From the NCBI RefSeq assembly GCF_000379025.1, contig NZ_KB900623.1, positions 309,327-373,326 of the forward strand: a stretch of 64,000 bases of DNA. The letters are read 5' to 3'. This document shows, one piece after another, positions 34,337-43,188 of the stretch (positions within the stretch are counted from its first letter, which is position 1; the number at the start of each line of letters is the position of its first letter). The DNA comes from Orenia marismortui DSM 5156 (GTDB lineage: Bacteria; Bacillota; Halanaerobiia; Halobacteroidales; Halobacteroidaceae). Both the position numbers and the translations under genes were made by a program. Below the pieces are notes generated by a model that was given only the letters and a program-made list of their open reading frames with translations, was not told the origin of the DNA and ran no database searches.

Positions 34337-35050
34337 ATGTCAAGAGCAAAGTTTTCTAGAGTAATTTTAAAATTAAGTGGGGCTGCTTTAGCTGGTAATC
34401 AAGAATACGGCATAGATCCTAAATTTATTAATTCTATTGCTACTGAAATTAAAAACTGCTTAGAAACAGGGGTTGAAATTGCAGTTGTAGTAGGAGGAGG
34501 TAATATTTTTAGAGGGATTGCTGGTAGTGCTAAGGGAATGGATCGTGGTACTGCAGATTATATGGGAATGTTGGCCACTGTTATTAATTCATTAGCCCTT
34601 CAAGATGCTTTAGAAAAGTTAAATATTGATACTAGAGTACAAACTGCTATTGAAATGAGACAAATTGCAGAACCATATATTAGACGTAGAGCTATGCGAC
34701 ATTTGGAAAAAGGAAGAATTGTAATCTTTGCTGCTGGGACAGGTAACCCGTTCTTTTCTACTGATACAACTGCTGCTTTAAGAGCTGCAGAAATTAATGC
34801 TGATGCTATTTTGATGGCAAAGAATGTAGATGGAGTTTATGATTCTGACCCAGTTAAGAATCCGGATGCTAGAAAATATAAAAATTTAGAATATATTGAT
34901 GTGTTAAATAAAGGTTTAGGTGTAATGGATTCTACTGCAGTCTCTTTATGTATGGATAATAACATTCCATTAATAGTATTTGGAATGAAAGAGATGGAAA
35001 ATATTAAGAGAGCGGTATTGGGAGAAGATGTTGGGACTTTTATAAAATAA
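34337..35050 (+). CDS. pyrH: UMP kinase
   Basis: Phosphorylates UMP to UDP in pyrimidine nucleotide synthesis; bacterial amino-acid-kinase-family type. It has 237 residues. Motifs are [11 protein letters not shown] (phosphate loop), [35 protein letters not shown] and [21 protein letters not shown] precedes the ATG. It is followed by frr, as in most bacteria. A promoter in the gap after the tsf terminator is likely, but I could not assign one confidently. Confidence 0.98.
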   Translation: MSRAKFSRVILKLSGAALAGNQEYGIDPKFINSIATEIKNCLETGVEIAVVVGGGNIFRGIAGSAKGMDRGTADYMGMLATVINSLALQDALEKLNIDTRVQTAIEMRQIAEPYIRRRAMRHLEKGRIVIFAAGTGNPFFSTDTTAALRAAEINADAILMAKNVDGVYDSDPVKNPDARKYKNLEYIDVLNKGLGVMDSTAVSLCMDNNIPLIVFGMKEMENIKRAVLGEDVGTFIK

Positions 35051-35080
35051 ATAATATTTAAAATTAGGGAGGTTATACAT

Positions 35081-35638
35081 ATGATTAAGCAAGTAGCTAG
35101 TAATACTACAAAAGAGATGGATAAAGCTATCGAAAGTACTAGGCGGGAGTTTTCTAAAATACAAACAGGTAGAGCTAAGCCTGCATTATTAGATGGTATT
35201 AAGGCTGAATATTATGGTGCTTTAACTCCAATTAATCAGATGGCTAAGATTTCAGCTCCTGAGGCAAGACAATTATTGATTTCTCCTTTTGATAAAACTG
35301 CACTTGAGGATATTGAAAAGGCTATTTTGAAGTCGGATTTAGGATTGAATCCTAATAATGATGGTGATGTAATTAGAATTAATATTCCTCAATTAACTGA
35401 AGAAAGAAGAAAAGACTTAGTGAAGGTTGTTAAGAAAAAAGCTGAGGAAGGTAAAATTGTTATCAGAAATATCAGGCGTGATGCTAATAGTGAACTAGAA
35501 GCTTTAGAAAATGATGGTGATATTTCAGAGGATAATTATCGTCGTGGTTTAGATAATATTCAAGAAATTACTGATGAATATATTGCAAAGATAGATGAAT
35601 TATTAGAGAATAAGACAGCAGATATAATGGAAGTATAG
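35081..35638 (+). CDS. frr: Ribosome recycling factor
   Basis: Splits post-termination ribosomes with EF-G. It has 185 residues, the normal size. Characteristic segments are FSKIQTGRAKPALLDGIKAE, YYGALTPINQMAKISAPEAR and LGLNPNNDGDVIRINIPQLT. The tail contains EYIAKIDELLENKTADIMEV. GGGAGG precedes the ATG. A small unknown gene follows one base after its stop. Confidence 0.98.
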   Translation: MIKQVASNTTKEMDKAIESTRREFSKIQTGRAKPALLDGIKAEYYGALTPINQMAKISAPEARQLLISPFDKTALEDIEKAILKSDLGLNPNNDGDVIRINIPQLTEERRKDLVKVVKKKAEEGKIVIRNIRRDANSELEALENDGDISEDNYRRGLDNIQEITDEYIAKIDELLENKTADIMEV

Positions 35639-35639
35639 A

Positions 35640-35852
35640 ATGAAAGATGTTATTTCTTTAGAATATAATCTTGCTAAAGAGTTATTAGAAGTATCTAATT
35701 ACGAAATTAAGACAAGATATACTAGACCAACAAGAAAATTACTCGGATTAGGTCAATTAAGAGTTGTAGGACAAAGATTAATTGATGAAACAACTATAGA
35801 ATTGATAATAAGTCATGAAGATTATCAATTTGGGTTAGCAGATAGCAAATAG
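35640..35852 (+). CDS. Small unknown protein between frr and uppS
   Basis: It has 70 residues, no recognised family and no membrane segment. It is amphipathic, with a basic middle (IKTRYTRPTRKLLGLGQLRV) and a beta-rich second half (VVGQRLIDETTIELIISHED). The ATG is one base after the frr stop, so translation is probably coupled. A strong terminator follows, making it the last gene of the pyrH-frr unit. Codon use matches its neighbours, so I think it is real. Confidence 0.7.
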   Translation: MKDVISLEYNLAKELLEVSNYEIKTRYTRPTRKLLGLGQLRVVGQRLIDETTIELIISHEDYQFGLADSK

Positions 35853-35865
35853 GCCCAATTAATAA

Positions 35866-35902
35866 ACCCCCTCTATTATATACTGAGAGGGGGTTATTTT
35901 AT
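35866..35902 (+). terminator. Intrinsic terminator before uppS
   Basis: AACCCCCTCT (35866-35875) pairs with AGAGGGGGTT (35887-35896) and ATTTTAT follows. The stem is a GC-rich 10 bp, unusually GC-rich for this AT-rich region. Confidence 0.9.
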
Positions 35903-35920
35903 AAATTAGGGGGATCATCG

Positions 35921-36712
35921 ATGTGGGATATTATTCATAAATTTTTTAATAAAGTAAAAGATAAAGGTGATTTAGAAAAAGTAATTTTAGAAATAAAGAA
36001 AGGTCAGATCCCTGATCATGTTGCTATAATTATGGATGGAAATGGTCGCTGGGCTAAAAAAAGAGGTTTACCAAGGACTGCAGGACATCAGGCTGGAGTA
36101 AAAACTTTAAAAGAAGTTATAAATTTATCTAAACAAATAGGAGTTGGATATATTACTGCTTATGCTTTCTCTACAGAAAACTGGAAAAGACCAAAACAAG
36201 AAGTAGATTTTTTAATGAGTCTTTTCGAAAGAGTTTTTTTAGATGAATTGGATAATTTCAATAAAGAAGGAGTAAAGATAAATATTATTGGGTATAAAGA
36301 TAGGTTACCTAAAGCTGTTAGAGAAAAAGTAAAAGATGTTATGGAAATAACTAAGGATAATAAGGAAATAGTGGTTAACATAGCATTAGATTATGGTAGT
36401 CGGGCTGAGATTATTGAAATGGTCAAAGAAGTTTCTGATGATATTATAAATAATAAATTGTCAGTAAATGATATAGATGAAGAATTAATATCTAACAAAC
36501 TATACACAACAGAGCAACCTGATCCTGATTTATTGATTAGACCTGGTGGGGAAAAGAGAATTAGTAATTTTTTATTATGGCAAATTGCTTATGCTGAGAT
36601 TTATTTTAGTGATACTTATTGGCCTGATTTTGATACAGAAATATTTTTAGAGGCTATTATTGATTACCAGAAACGTGAAAGACGTTTTGGTGGACTTAAG
36701 AAAAGTAGGTGA
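35921..36712 (+). CDS. uppS: Isoprenyl transferase (undecaprenyl diphosphate synthase)
   Basis: Makes undecaprenyl diphosphate, the lipid carrier for cell-wall and other glycans. It has 263 residues including an N-terminal extension of about 30. Catalytic MDGNGRWAKKRGLPRTAGHQ lies near residues 38-57. TAYAFSTENWKRP, DPDLLIRPGGEKRISNFLLW and the final RRFGGL are conserved. GGGGG precedes the ATG. It overlaps cdsA only if the earlier GTG is used. Confidence 0.97.
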   Translation: MWDIIHKFFNKVKDKGDLEKVILEIKKGQIPDHVAIIMDGNGRWAKKRGLPRTAGHQAGVKTLKEVINLSKQIGVGYITAYAFSTENWKRPKQEVDFLMSLFERVFLDELDNFNKEGVKINIIGYKDRLPKAVREKVKDVMEITKDNKEIVVNIALDYGSRAEIIEMVKEVSDDIINNKLSVNDIDEELISNKLYTTEQPDPDLLIRPGGEKRISNFLLWQIAYAEIYFSDTYWPDFDTEIFLEAIIDYQKRERRFGGLKKSR

Positions 36713-36717
36713 TATCT

Positions 36718-37533
36718 ATGTTAAAAATGAGAATATTAAGTGCAATAGTAGCAATACCGTTATTGATTTTAATTTTTAAATTTGGAGGGCTACCTTTTTT
36801 TATTTTAAACTTGGTGGTTGTAGGTTTGGGAATAAATGAATATTTTAAGTTGGCTCAAGCAAAGGGGATAGAAGTTAATAAGCTATTGGGAGTTCTTCTT
36901 GGTCTAATTTTGATTTTTATTACATATTTAAATAGTAATACTCCATCAATTATTTATGGCTATTTGATTCTTAGTTTTTTGATTATACTATTAAAACAAG
37001 TTTTAATAAAAGTAGATGAATCTGCTCTTTTGGCTACTGCGATTACTTTTTTTGGCGTTTTTTATATTGCTGGATTATTTAGTCATTTAATTTTACTATA
37101 TAATTTAGAGGGGATTGATGGTAGAAATATAGGTAAATTATTTGTGTGGTTACCGATTTTAGCAACTTGGATTACTGATACTGGAGCATACTTTACAGGG
37201 ATAAATTTTGGTAAACATTCTTTATCTCCCAAGATTAGCCCTAACAAGACTATAGAGGGTTCAATTGGTGGCTTGCTTTTTAGTGTTATTTTGACAGTAT
37301 TAATTAGTATACACTTAGATATTAATTACTTCCATGGTATTATATTAGGTATAATAATTGCTGTATTTGCTCAATTAGGTGACCTTTGTGAATCGGTTTT
37401 TAAAAGGGATGCACAAATTAAGGATTCAGGAGATGTTATTCCAGGACATGGGGGAATATTAGATAGAATTGATAGTTTACTATTTACTTTACCAGTTGTT
37501 TATTACTATCTTCAATGGTTTATTTTAAAGTAA
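36718..37533 (+). CDS. cdsA: Phosphatidate cytidylyltransferase
   Basis: Converts phosphatidic acid to CDP-diacylglycerol in the membrane. ATG 36718 is preferred, with AGTAGGTGA just upstream; GTG 36709 is an alternative. It has 271 residues and about seven membrane helices. The CdsA signature near the C-terminus includes KRDAQIKDSGDVIPGHGG followed by ILDRIDSLLF. TDTGAYFTG is also present. It follows uppS as in most bacteria. Confidence 0.97.
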   Translation: MLKMRILSAIVAIPLLILIFKFGGLPFFILNLVVVGLGINEYFKLAQAKGIEVNKLLGVLLGLILIFITYLNSNTPSIIYGYLILSFLIILLKQVLIKVDESALLATAITFFGVFYIAGLFSHLILLYNLEGIDGRNIGKLFVWLPILATWITDTGAYFTGINFGKHSLSPKISPNKTIEGSIGGLLFSVILTVLISIHLDINYFHGIILGIIIAVFAQLGDLCESVFKRDAQIKDSGDVIPGHGGILDRIDSLLFTLPVVYYYLQWFILK

Positions 37534-37545
37534 TAGGAGGTAAAG

Positions 37546-38607
37546 ATGAAGAAAATTTATAAAGTGTCTTTAGGATTGATTTTGTTACTCCTGATAAGTA
37601 TTTTGTTTTTGAAATATGCATTAAATTATTTACTTCCTTTTGTTATAGCTTTAATTATAGCTAGCTTAATTGATCCGGCTGTAAAGTTACTTGAGGAAAG
37701 GGCTAATTTTTCTCGTGGCATATCTATAATTATTATTTTATCTATAATAATTATCATGATTAGCTTATTGCTAACTATAAGTTTTTCTAGGTTATTTATT
37801 GAATTGAATGATCTTCTAAATAATTTACCTGATTATAAAAGCTTTAGTGAAAAAATAAATTGGATATCTGAACGTAATGATCAATTGAGTAAATTTATAA
37901 ATGAATTAAAAATACCAGAGTCTGTTCGAGAAACTATTAATAGTAACTTCCAGGGTTTTTATGATAAAATTAAAGAGGTAATACAAAATGCAAGCACATC
38001 ATTACTGAATATTGTAAAAAAGTTACCTCGATTAGTAACAACCTTATTAATTAGTTTAATTGCTACCTTCTTTATTAGTAGAGATAAAGAATTAATTATG
38101 GCAACGATATTAAAGCCATTTCCAGTTAAATGGCAAAGGAAGATAGAACAGGTGGAAGAAGATATTATGAAAGCCGGAGTTGGATTTATTAGAGCTCAAA
38201 TTCTTTTGATTACAATAACAACTATAATATCTATTACAGGTTTGAGTATTTTAGGAAGTAGTTATTCTATTGTGGTTGGATTAAGTGCTGGTATTTTAGA
38301 TTTGATTCCAGTTATTGGCCCTAGTTTAATATTTATCCCTTGGGCAATTTATAATTTAATAATTGGTAATATGAAATTTTCTATAGGTTTAATTATTTTA
38401 TATGTTTTAATGGGGGCGATTCGTCAAATATTAGAAGCTAAGATTGTGGGGCAGAGTATTGGAATCCATCCTTTGGCAATATTATTTGCTATGTATTTAG
38501 GAGTTCAATTTTTTGGAGTTTCGGGTTTTTTTATCGGACCTGCATCAGTAGTAGTACTAAAAGCAATTTTCCAGGCTGGCTTTATATCAATTATTGTGAA
38601 TGAGTAG
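37546..38607 (+). CDS. AI-2E/YtvI-family membrane permease
   Basis: Membrane protein of 353 residues with about eight helices. It belongs to the AI-2E transporter superfamily, and the layout best resembles YtvI, an integral membrane protein linked to sporulation in Bacillus. Recognisable parts are an N-terminal pair of helices with ALNYLLPFVIALIIASLIDP. A large soluble loop follows (about 90-155). The C-terminal block contains LDLIPVIGPSLIFIPW and GQSIGIHPLAILFAMYLGVQ. Substrate unknown. The position between cdsA and dxr is unusual. Confidence 0.8.
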   Translation: MKKIYKVSLGLILLLLISILFLKYALNYLLPFVIALIIASLIDPAVKLLEERANFSRGISIIIILSIIIIMISLLLTISFSRLFIELNDLLNNLPDYKSFSEKINWISERNDQLSKFINELKIPESVRETINSNFQGFYDKIKEVIQNASTSLLNIVKKLPRLVTTLLISLIATFFISRDKELIMATILKPFPVKWQRKIEQVEEDIMKAGVGFIRAQILLITITTIISITGLSILGSSYSIVVGLSAGILDLIPVIGPSLIFIPWAIYNLIIGNMKFSIGLIILYVLMGAIRQILEAKIVGQSIGIHPLAILFAMYLGVQFFGVSGFFIGPASVVVLKAIFQAGFISIIVNE

Positions 38608-38616
38608 GAGGCAATT

Positions 38617-39774
38617 ATGAAAAAAATAACGATTTTAGGATCAACAGGATCAATTGGAAAGCAAACTTTAGAAGTTATTAAAGACTTAGAAGAAATAGAA
38701 GTTTTAGCTTTGACAGCCAATAGTAGTGTTGACTTGTTAGCAGAACAAATTAATCTCTTTAAACCTAAATATGCAGTTTTAATGAATGCTTCTTTAATAA
38801 ATGAGTTAAAATATAAGCTGAATGATAAAAAGACTCAAATTTTAGCTGGATTAGAAGGTTTAATTGAAGTGGCTACTTTAGATGAAATTGATTTAGTGGT
38901 TAATGCCGTGGTAGGTGCTGTAGGTGTAAAGCCAACCTTAGAAGCAATAAGAGCAGGAAAAGATATTGCTTTAGCAAATAAAGAAACATTAGTAACTGCA
39001 GGGTCAATTGTTATGAGAGAGGCAAAAGAGAATAATGTAAAAATTCTGCCAGTTGATAGTGAGCATAATGCTATTTTTCAAGCTTTACAGGGTGAAGATG
39101 AGAATATGGTTAAAAAGATTATTTTGACTGCTTCTGGTGGACCCTTTAGAACTTTTTCTAAAAATAAGCTAACTAATGTAACGGTAAAAGAAGCTTTAAA
39201 TCATCCAAACTGGGATATGGGTGGTAAGATTACTATCGATTCGGCTACTCTTATGAATAAAGGTTTAGAAGTAATTGAAGCTAAGTGGTTATTTGATTTA
39301 GATTATGATCAAGTTGATGTTGTTGTACATCCACAAAGCATAATTCATTCTTTAGTTGAATATGAAGACCATTCTATATTGGCCGAATTGGGGTTGCCAG
39401 ATATGAAGATCCCTATTCAATATGCACTAACTTACCCTAGGAGAAAGCCTAATAATTTAGAAAGTTTAGATTTAGCTAAAATAGGTCAATTAACTTTTGA
39501 AGAACCTAAATATGATCTTTTTCCATGTTTAAAGTATGCTTATCAAGCTGGGGAAATAGGGGGAACAATGCCGGCTGTATTGAATGCTGCTAATGAGATA
39601 GCAGTCAATAAATTTTTGAAGAATAAAATTAAATTTGTTGATATTCCTAAAATAATTAAGAGGGTAATGTCTGCTCATCAAGTGGTTGACAATCCAATTT
39701 TAGAAGATATTTTAGAAGCTGATGTATGGGCTAGAAAGCAGGCAGAGAAGGAAGGTGAGAAAGTTTGTTATTAA
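38617..39774 (+). CDS. dxr: 1-deoxy-D-xylulose 5-phosphate reductoisomerase
   Basis: First committed step of the MEP isoprenoid pathway: DXP plus NADPH to MEP. It has 385 residues. GSTGSIGKQTLEVI is the NADPH-binding loop. ANKETLVTAG, PVDSEHNAIFQAL and TASGGPFRTF form the active site, and NHPNWDMGGKITIDSATLMN is diagnostic. It overlaps rseP by 10 bases. With ispG downstream it shows that isoprenoids are made by the MEP route. Confidence 0.98.
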   Translation: MKKITILGSTGSIGKQTLEVIKDLEEIEVLALTANSSVDLLAEQINLFKPKYAVLMNASLINELKYKLNDKKTQILAGLEGLIEVATLDEIDLVVNAVVGAVGVKPTLEAIRAGKDIALANKETLVTAGSIVMREAKENNVKILPVDSEHNAIFQALQGEDENMVKKIILTASGGPFRTFSKNKLTNVTVKEALNHPNWDMGGKITIDSATLMNKGLEVIEAKWLFDLDYDQVDVVVHPQSIIHSLVEYEDHSILAELGLPDMKIPIQYALTYPRRKPNNLESLDLAKIGQLTFEEPKYDLFPCLKYAYQAGEIGGTMPAVLNAANEIAVNKFLKNKIKFVDIPKIIKRVMSAHQVVDNPILEDILEADVWARKQAEKEGEKVCY

Positions 39775-40838
39775 CTATTTTTTCGTTTATAGTTGTTTTG
39801 GGAGTTTTAGTGTTTTTTCATGAATTAGGACATTTTATGGTAGCTAAGTATGTTGGAGTTCAAGTAGAAGAATTTGCTATAGGAATGGGACCTAAAATTG
39901 TAGGTAAACAATATGGTGAAACATTATATTCTATCAGAGCATTACCATTGGGGGGCTTTTGTAAGATGACTGGTGAAATGCCAGTTGATGATGAAGATAC
40001 TAGTGAGGAAGAAGTGGAATTATATAATAAGGCTCTCAAAGATAAAAGGTGTTTATTTCAAAAGAGTGTTTGGGAACGTTTTGGAGTTATTTTTATGGGG
40101 CCTATGATGAATTTTCTATTGGCTGCTTTACTTTTTACTCTTATCTTTAGTATTTTTGGTGTAGAAGTATCTACATCTAATAATACAGTAATAGGGCAGG
40201 TTTTCCCTGAACAGCCTGCTTATGAAGCGGGATTGAGAGATGGAGATAAGATATTAACTGTAGAAGGACAAAAAGTAGAAAATTGGGAAGAGTTAGCAGG
40301 GATGATACATCAAAATGCTAATCAAGAGATTTCAATGAAGGTTGAAAGAGGAAATAAAATCTTTGATTTGAAGGTGGTTCCTAAACTTAACAAGGAAAGA
40401 CAAGTAGGTGTTATTGGAATTATTCCAGTTTATAATAGAGAGTCAGTTAATCTTTTTAAAGCTTTATGGTTAGGAATAAAAAGAACTATTATATATATTT
40501 TTGGAATTATTATAGGTTTATGGCAGATGATAACTGGTAAAATTGCTAGTGATGTAAGTGGACCAGTAAAGATAGCCCAATTTGTAGGTGATGCAGCCAG
40601 ATCAGGTATGTTGAGGTTGATGGAGTTTGCTGCTCTCATTAGTATAAATTTAGGGATTATGAATTTGCTACCAATACCAGCTTTAGATGGTGGGAGACTT
40701 GTGTTTTTAGGATGGGAAATTATTAGTGGAAAACCTATAGACCCTGAAAAAGAAGGTATGGTTCATATGGTAGGATTTGTCTTGTTAATGATATTATTTG
40801 TTTTGATTATGATTAAAGATATTAAAAGTATTATTTAG
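39765..40838 (+). CDS. rseP: RseP-type intramembrane zinc metalloprotease
   Basis: Site-2 protease, 357 residues. H19-E-L-G-H23 is the zinc site in helix 1. One PDZ domain covers about 125-210 (FPEQPAYEAGLRDGDKILTV). The C-terminal helix region has MNLLPIPALDGGRLVF with the LDG zinc ligand. TTG start at 39765 inside dxr, with AGGTGAG upstream. It cleaves anti-sigma factors or remnant signal peptides; the substrate is not shown here. Confidence 0.96.
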   Translation: MLLTIFSFIVVLGVLVFFHELGHFMVAKYVGVQVEEFAIGMGPKIVGKQYGETLYSIRALPLGGFCKMTGEMPVDDEDTSEEEVELYNKALKDKRCLFQKSVWERFGVIFMGPMMNFLLAALLFTLIFSIFGVEVSTSNNTVIGQVFPEQPAYEAGLRDGDKILTVEGQKVENWEELAGMIHQNANQEISMKVERGNKIFDLKVVPKLNKERQVGVIGIIPVYNRESVNLFKALWLGIKRTIIYIFGIIIGLWQMITGKIASDVSGPVKIAQFVGDAARSGMLRLMEFAALISINLGIMNLLPIPALDGGRLVFLGWEIISGKPIDPEKEGMVHMVGFVLLMILFVLIMIKDIKSII

Positions 40839-40899
40839 TGATAAAAATTTTTAGTTTATATACTGTTTTTAGTTCAAGAAAAAATTGAGGTGATTAGAA

Positions 40900-41316
40900 A
40901 TGGCTAAACAAAAAAATAGAAGTGGTAGCAAATGGTTAGATCCAAATAAAGTTACTGGGCGTAGAGCAAAGAGGTATTGTAAGCTTTGTGGAACAGAAGC
41001 TACACAAGTGAGAATTTTAAAGAATGAGAATATTTGTGAGAATTGTGTTAGAGAGTTAGAGAAAAAGAAGGGTGGAGTATATGCTTGTAAGGGGTGTGGA
41101 AAAGTAGCTCCTAAGCAAGTTCAAGATAATAATGGTTATTGTAAATCATGTGTTTGTAGAGCATGTGGTAAACCGGATCCTGAATTTGTACAAAAGCATG
41201 GTTTCTGTGAAAGTTGTTTTGAATTAATAGGAACTGATTGTCGTAAGTGTGGTAAAGAAGCAGCGGCTCAAGTAAGAAGAAATGATGGCCTCTGTGACAA
41301 ATGTGCAGGAAGATAG
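40900..41316 (+). CDS. Four-module zinc-ribbon protein, function unknown
   Basis: It has 138 residues and 16 cysteines, all in CxxC pairs. They group into four consecutive modules: C27/C30 with C46/C49, C63/C66 with C81/C84, C86/C89 with C103/C106, and C114/C117 with C132/C135. Each module has about 16 residues between the pairs and shares a GK-x-A-x-Q-V-x-x-N-G pattern, so they are internal repeats. The N-terminus is basic (RSGSKWLDPNKVTGRRAKR), suggesting RNA or ribosome contact. It lies between rseP and an HD protein. I do not recognise a named family. Confidence 0.8.
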   Translation: MAKQKNRSGSKWLDPNKVTGRRAKRYCKLCGTEATQVRILKNENICENCVRELEKKKGGVYACKGCGKVAPKQVQDNNGYCKSCVCRACGKPDPEFVQKHGFCESCFELIGTDCRKCGKEAAAQVRRNDGLCDKCAGR

Positions 41317-41328
41317 TAGTAGGTGTTG

Positions 41329-41371
41329 TTTACTGGTGATTAGTGACTCTGCTTTCTAATCACTAGTAAAT
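41329..41371 (+). repeat. Heptamer inverted repeat, copy 1
   Basis: The arms 41329-41343 and 41356-41370 are reverse complements with one mismatch, around a 12-base loop. The arms are built of heptamers: GGTGATT-AGTGACT on the left and AATCACT on the right. No T tract follows. It belongs to the same family as the copies at 54355 and 57744. Confidence 0.75.
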
Positions 41372-41388
41372 GTGAAAGGAGTGATAGT

Positions 41389-41946
41389 ATGTTAGATGAG
41401 CATGTAACTCTAGAATCGTTGTTAACTGATAGTGTCTCTAAGAAACATTTACCTAAGGCTGGCTATGCTCATGTAGTATCTACTGCAGAGTATGCTTTTG
41501 AGTTAGCAACACAAAGAAATATCTGTGTTGATTTAGCTACTAAAGCAGCTTTACTCCATGATATTGGCCATACTAATTGGGAAAGAAGAGGAGAATGGGA
41601 TTATGAATCTTATAATGAATTTGATATTCATACTATTAAAGGAGCAGAAAGAGCCCATGAGTTATTGATTTTAAAGGGAGAAAGTTTGGGTAAGGCTAGA
41701 GAAATTGCCTTAGCAATTCTGTTTCATAGCGATTCTAGTCCTGTTAATAAAAATGTTAAACTGACACCTTTACAAAGTTTAGTGGCGGAAGCTGATGATA
41801 TGGACGAACAAGAAGGAGGAGCCCACCACAATGTTGAGATAAGCTTTGGGGAGGCATTACAAAGAATCAGAAGATTAGATATGTTAGTTTATCCTCATAT
41901 AAGAGATTGTGGGTTTGATTGTGAAAAGTGTGATTGTCTAAAATAA
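41389..41946 (+). CDS. HD-domain phosphohydrolase with C-terminal cysteine cluster
   Basis: It has 185 residues. The HD core is present: first histidine H28, H57-D58 with H61 (LLHDIGH), a later FHSD (FHSDSSP) and EADDMDE supplying the final aspartates. Such proteins hydrolyse nucleotides or cyclic phosphoesters, or act as tRNA nucleotidyl phosphatases; the substrate cannot be read from sequence. The C-terminus has a compact CGFDCEKCDC cluster, a possible metal or Fe-S site not usual for small HD proteins. GGAG precedes the ATG. ispG follows after 14 bases. Confidence 0.8.
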   Translation: MLDEHVTLESLLTDSVSKKHLPKAGYAHVVSTAEYAFELATQRNICVDLATKAALLHDIGHTNWERRGEWDYESYNEFDIHTIKGAERAHELLILKGESLGKAREIALAILFHSDSSPVNKNVKLTPLQSLVAEADDMDEQEGGAHHNVEISFGEALQRIRRLDMLVYPHIRDCGFDCEKCDCLK

Positions 41947-41960
41947 AGTAGGTGATATAG

Positions 41961-43013
41961 GTGAAGAGAAGAAAAACAAAAGCAGTAACTATAGGGGATG
42001 TACAAATTGGTGGAGGTGCGCCTGTTTCTGTTCAATCTATGACAAATACAGATACAAGAGATGTAATTTCAACTGTTGAACAGATTAAAAGTTTAGAAGA
42101 ATCAGGGTGTGAGCTGGTTAGAGTCGCAATACCTGATCAAGAAGCTGCCACTAAAGTAGATAAGATTAAGGAACAGATCAATATACCTTTAATAGCAGAT
42201 ATTCATTTTGATTATAGGTTAGCTTTAGAGGTATTAGATAGAGGTATTGATGGATTAAGAATAAATCCAGGAAATATAGGAGATGAAGATAAAGTAAAAA
42301 TAGTTGCTCAAAGGGCTTTAGAAAGCGGAGTACCAATAAGGGTTGGGGTTAATGCAGGGTCATTAGAAAAGAGTTTATTAAAGAAGTATGGTCACCCAAC
42401 AGCAGAAGCTATGGTAGATAGTGCTTTAGAACATGTTAAATTACTAGAGGAATTTGGTTTTGAGGATATAATCATATCCCTTAAAGCTTCTAATGTTATG
42501 ATGACGTTAAGTGCTTATCAGTTAATAGCTGAAAAAGTAGATTATCCACTACATATTGGTATTACAGAGGCAGGTACGATTAAATCAGGTACTGTAAAAT
42601 CTGCTGTAGGAATAGGTGCTATTTTAGCACAGGGTTTAGGTGATACTATTAGAGTTTCTCTGACAGGAGATCCTGTAGAAGAAATAAAGGTAGCCTATGA
42701 AATACTTAAATCATTAAATTTGAGAAGATCAGGAGTTAATATTATTTCATGCCCGACTTGTGGTAGAACAGAAATAAATTTAGTCGAGATTGCAAATACA
42801 GTAGAAGAAAAACTTGCTGGATTAGATAAAGATATTGAAGTTGCTATTATGGGATGTGTAGTAAATGGTCCGGGAGAAGCTAGAGAGGCTGATTTAGGTA
42901 TTGCTGGTGGCAGAGATGTTGGATTGATCTTCAAAAAAGGAGAAGTAATTAAAAAGGTTTCTGCTGATGATTTAGTAGATGAACTACTAGCAGAGATAGA
43001 TAAGCTTGACTAG
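41961..43013 (+). CDS. ispG: 4-hydroxy-3-methylbut-2-en-1-yl diphosphate synthase
   Basis: Iron-sulfur enzyme of the MEP pathway that converts MEcPP to HMBPP. It has 350 residues, the short bacterial form. The [4Fe-4S] cysteines are in SCPTCGR and MGCVVNGPGEA near the C-terminus. ADIHFDYRLAL and GLRINPGNIG mark the TIM-barrel part. GTG start at 41961 with AGTAGGTGATATAG upstream. Confidence 0.98.
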   Translation: MKRRKTKAVTIGDVQIGGGAPVSVQSMTNTDTRDVISTVEQIKSLEESGCELVRVAIPDQEAATKVDKIKEQINIPLIADIHFDYRLALEVLDRGIDGLRINPGNIGDEDKVKIVAQRALESGVPIRVGVNAGSLEKSLLKKYGHPTAEAMVDSALEHVKLLEEFGFEDIIISLKASNVMMTLSAYQLIAEKVDYPLHIGITEAGTIKSGTVKSAVGIGAILAQGLGDTIRVSLTGDPVEEIKVAYEILKSLNLRRSGVNIISCPTCGRTEINLVEIANTVEEKLAGLDKDIEVAIMGCVVNGPGEAREADLGIAGGRDVGLIFKKGEVIKKVSADDLVDELLAEIDKLD

Positions 43014-43067
43014 AAAATAATATTGAATAACTGCTAAACTAACTATTAGCATCTAGCTTTCGAAATA

Positions 43068-43096
43068 TTGACAAGGATATAGATTATTGATAAAAT
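43068..43096 (+). promoter_or_regulatory. sigma-A-type promoter of proS
   Basis: TTGACA (43068-43073, perfect) and TAAAAT (43091-43096) with 17 bp spacing. The start near 43103 leaves an 86-base leader, too short for a T-box. The downstream genes could be read from here up to the terminator at 45570. Confidence 0.82.
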
Positions 43097-43188
43097 TTAA
43101 ATTAGTCTTTATTTAAAATTTGAAATAACAGATCATGATTAAATTAAATAAATAGAATTAATTGAAATGATTAGGGAGGATTTATATT

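Noticed and set aside
41329-41371. Rho-independent terminator after the zinc-ribbon gene
   Set aside because: The stem is convincing but there is no T run and it matches the heptamer repeat family better.
43097-43188. T-box leader before proS
   Set aside because: The leader from the promoter at 43068 is only about 86 bases and lacks the T-box sequence and terminator.
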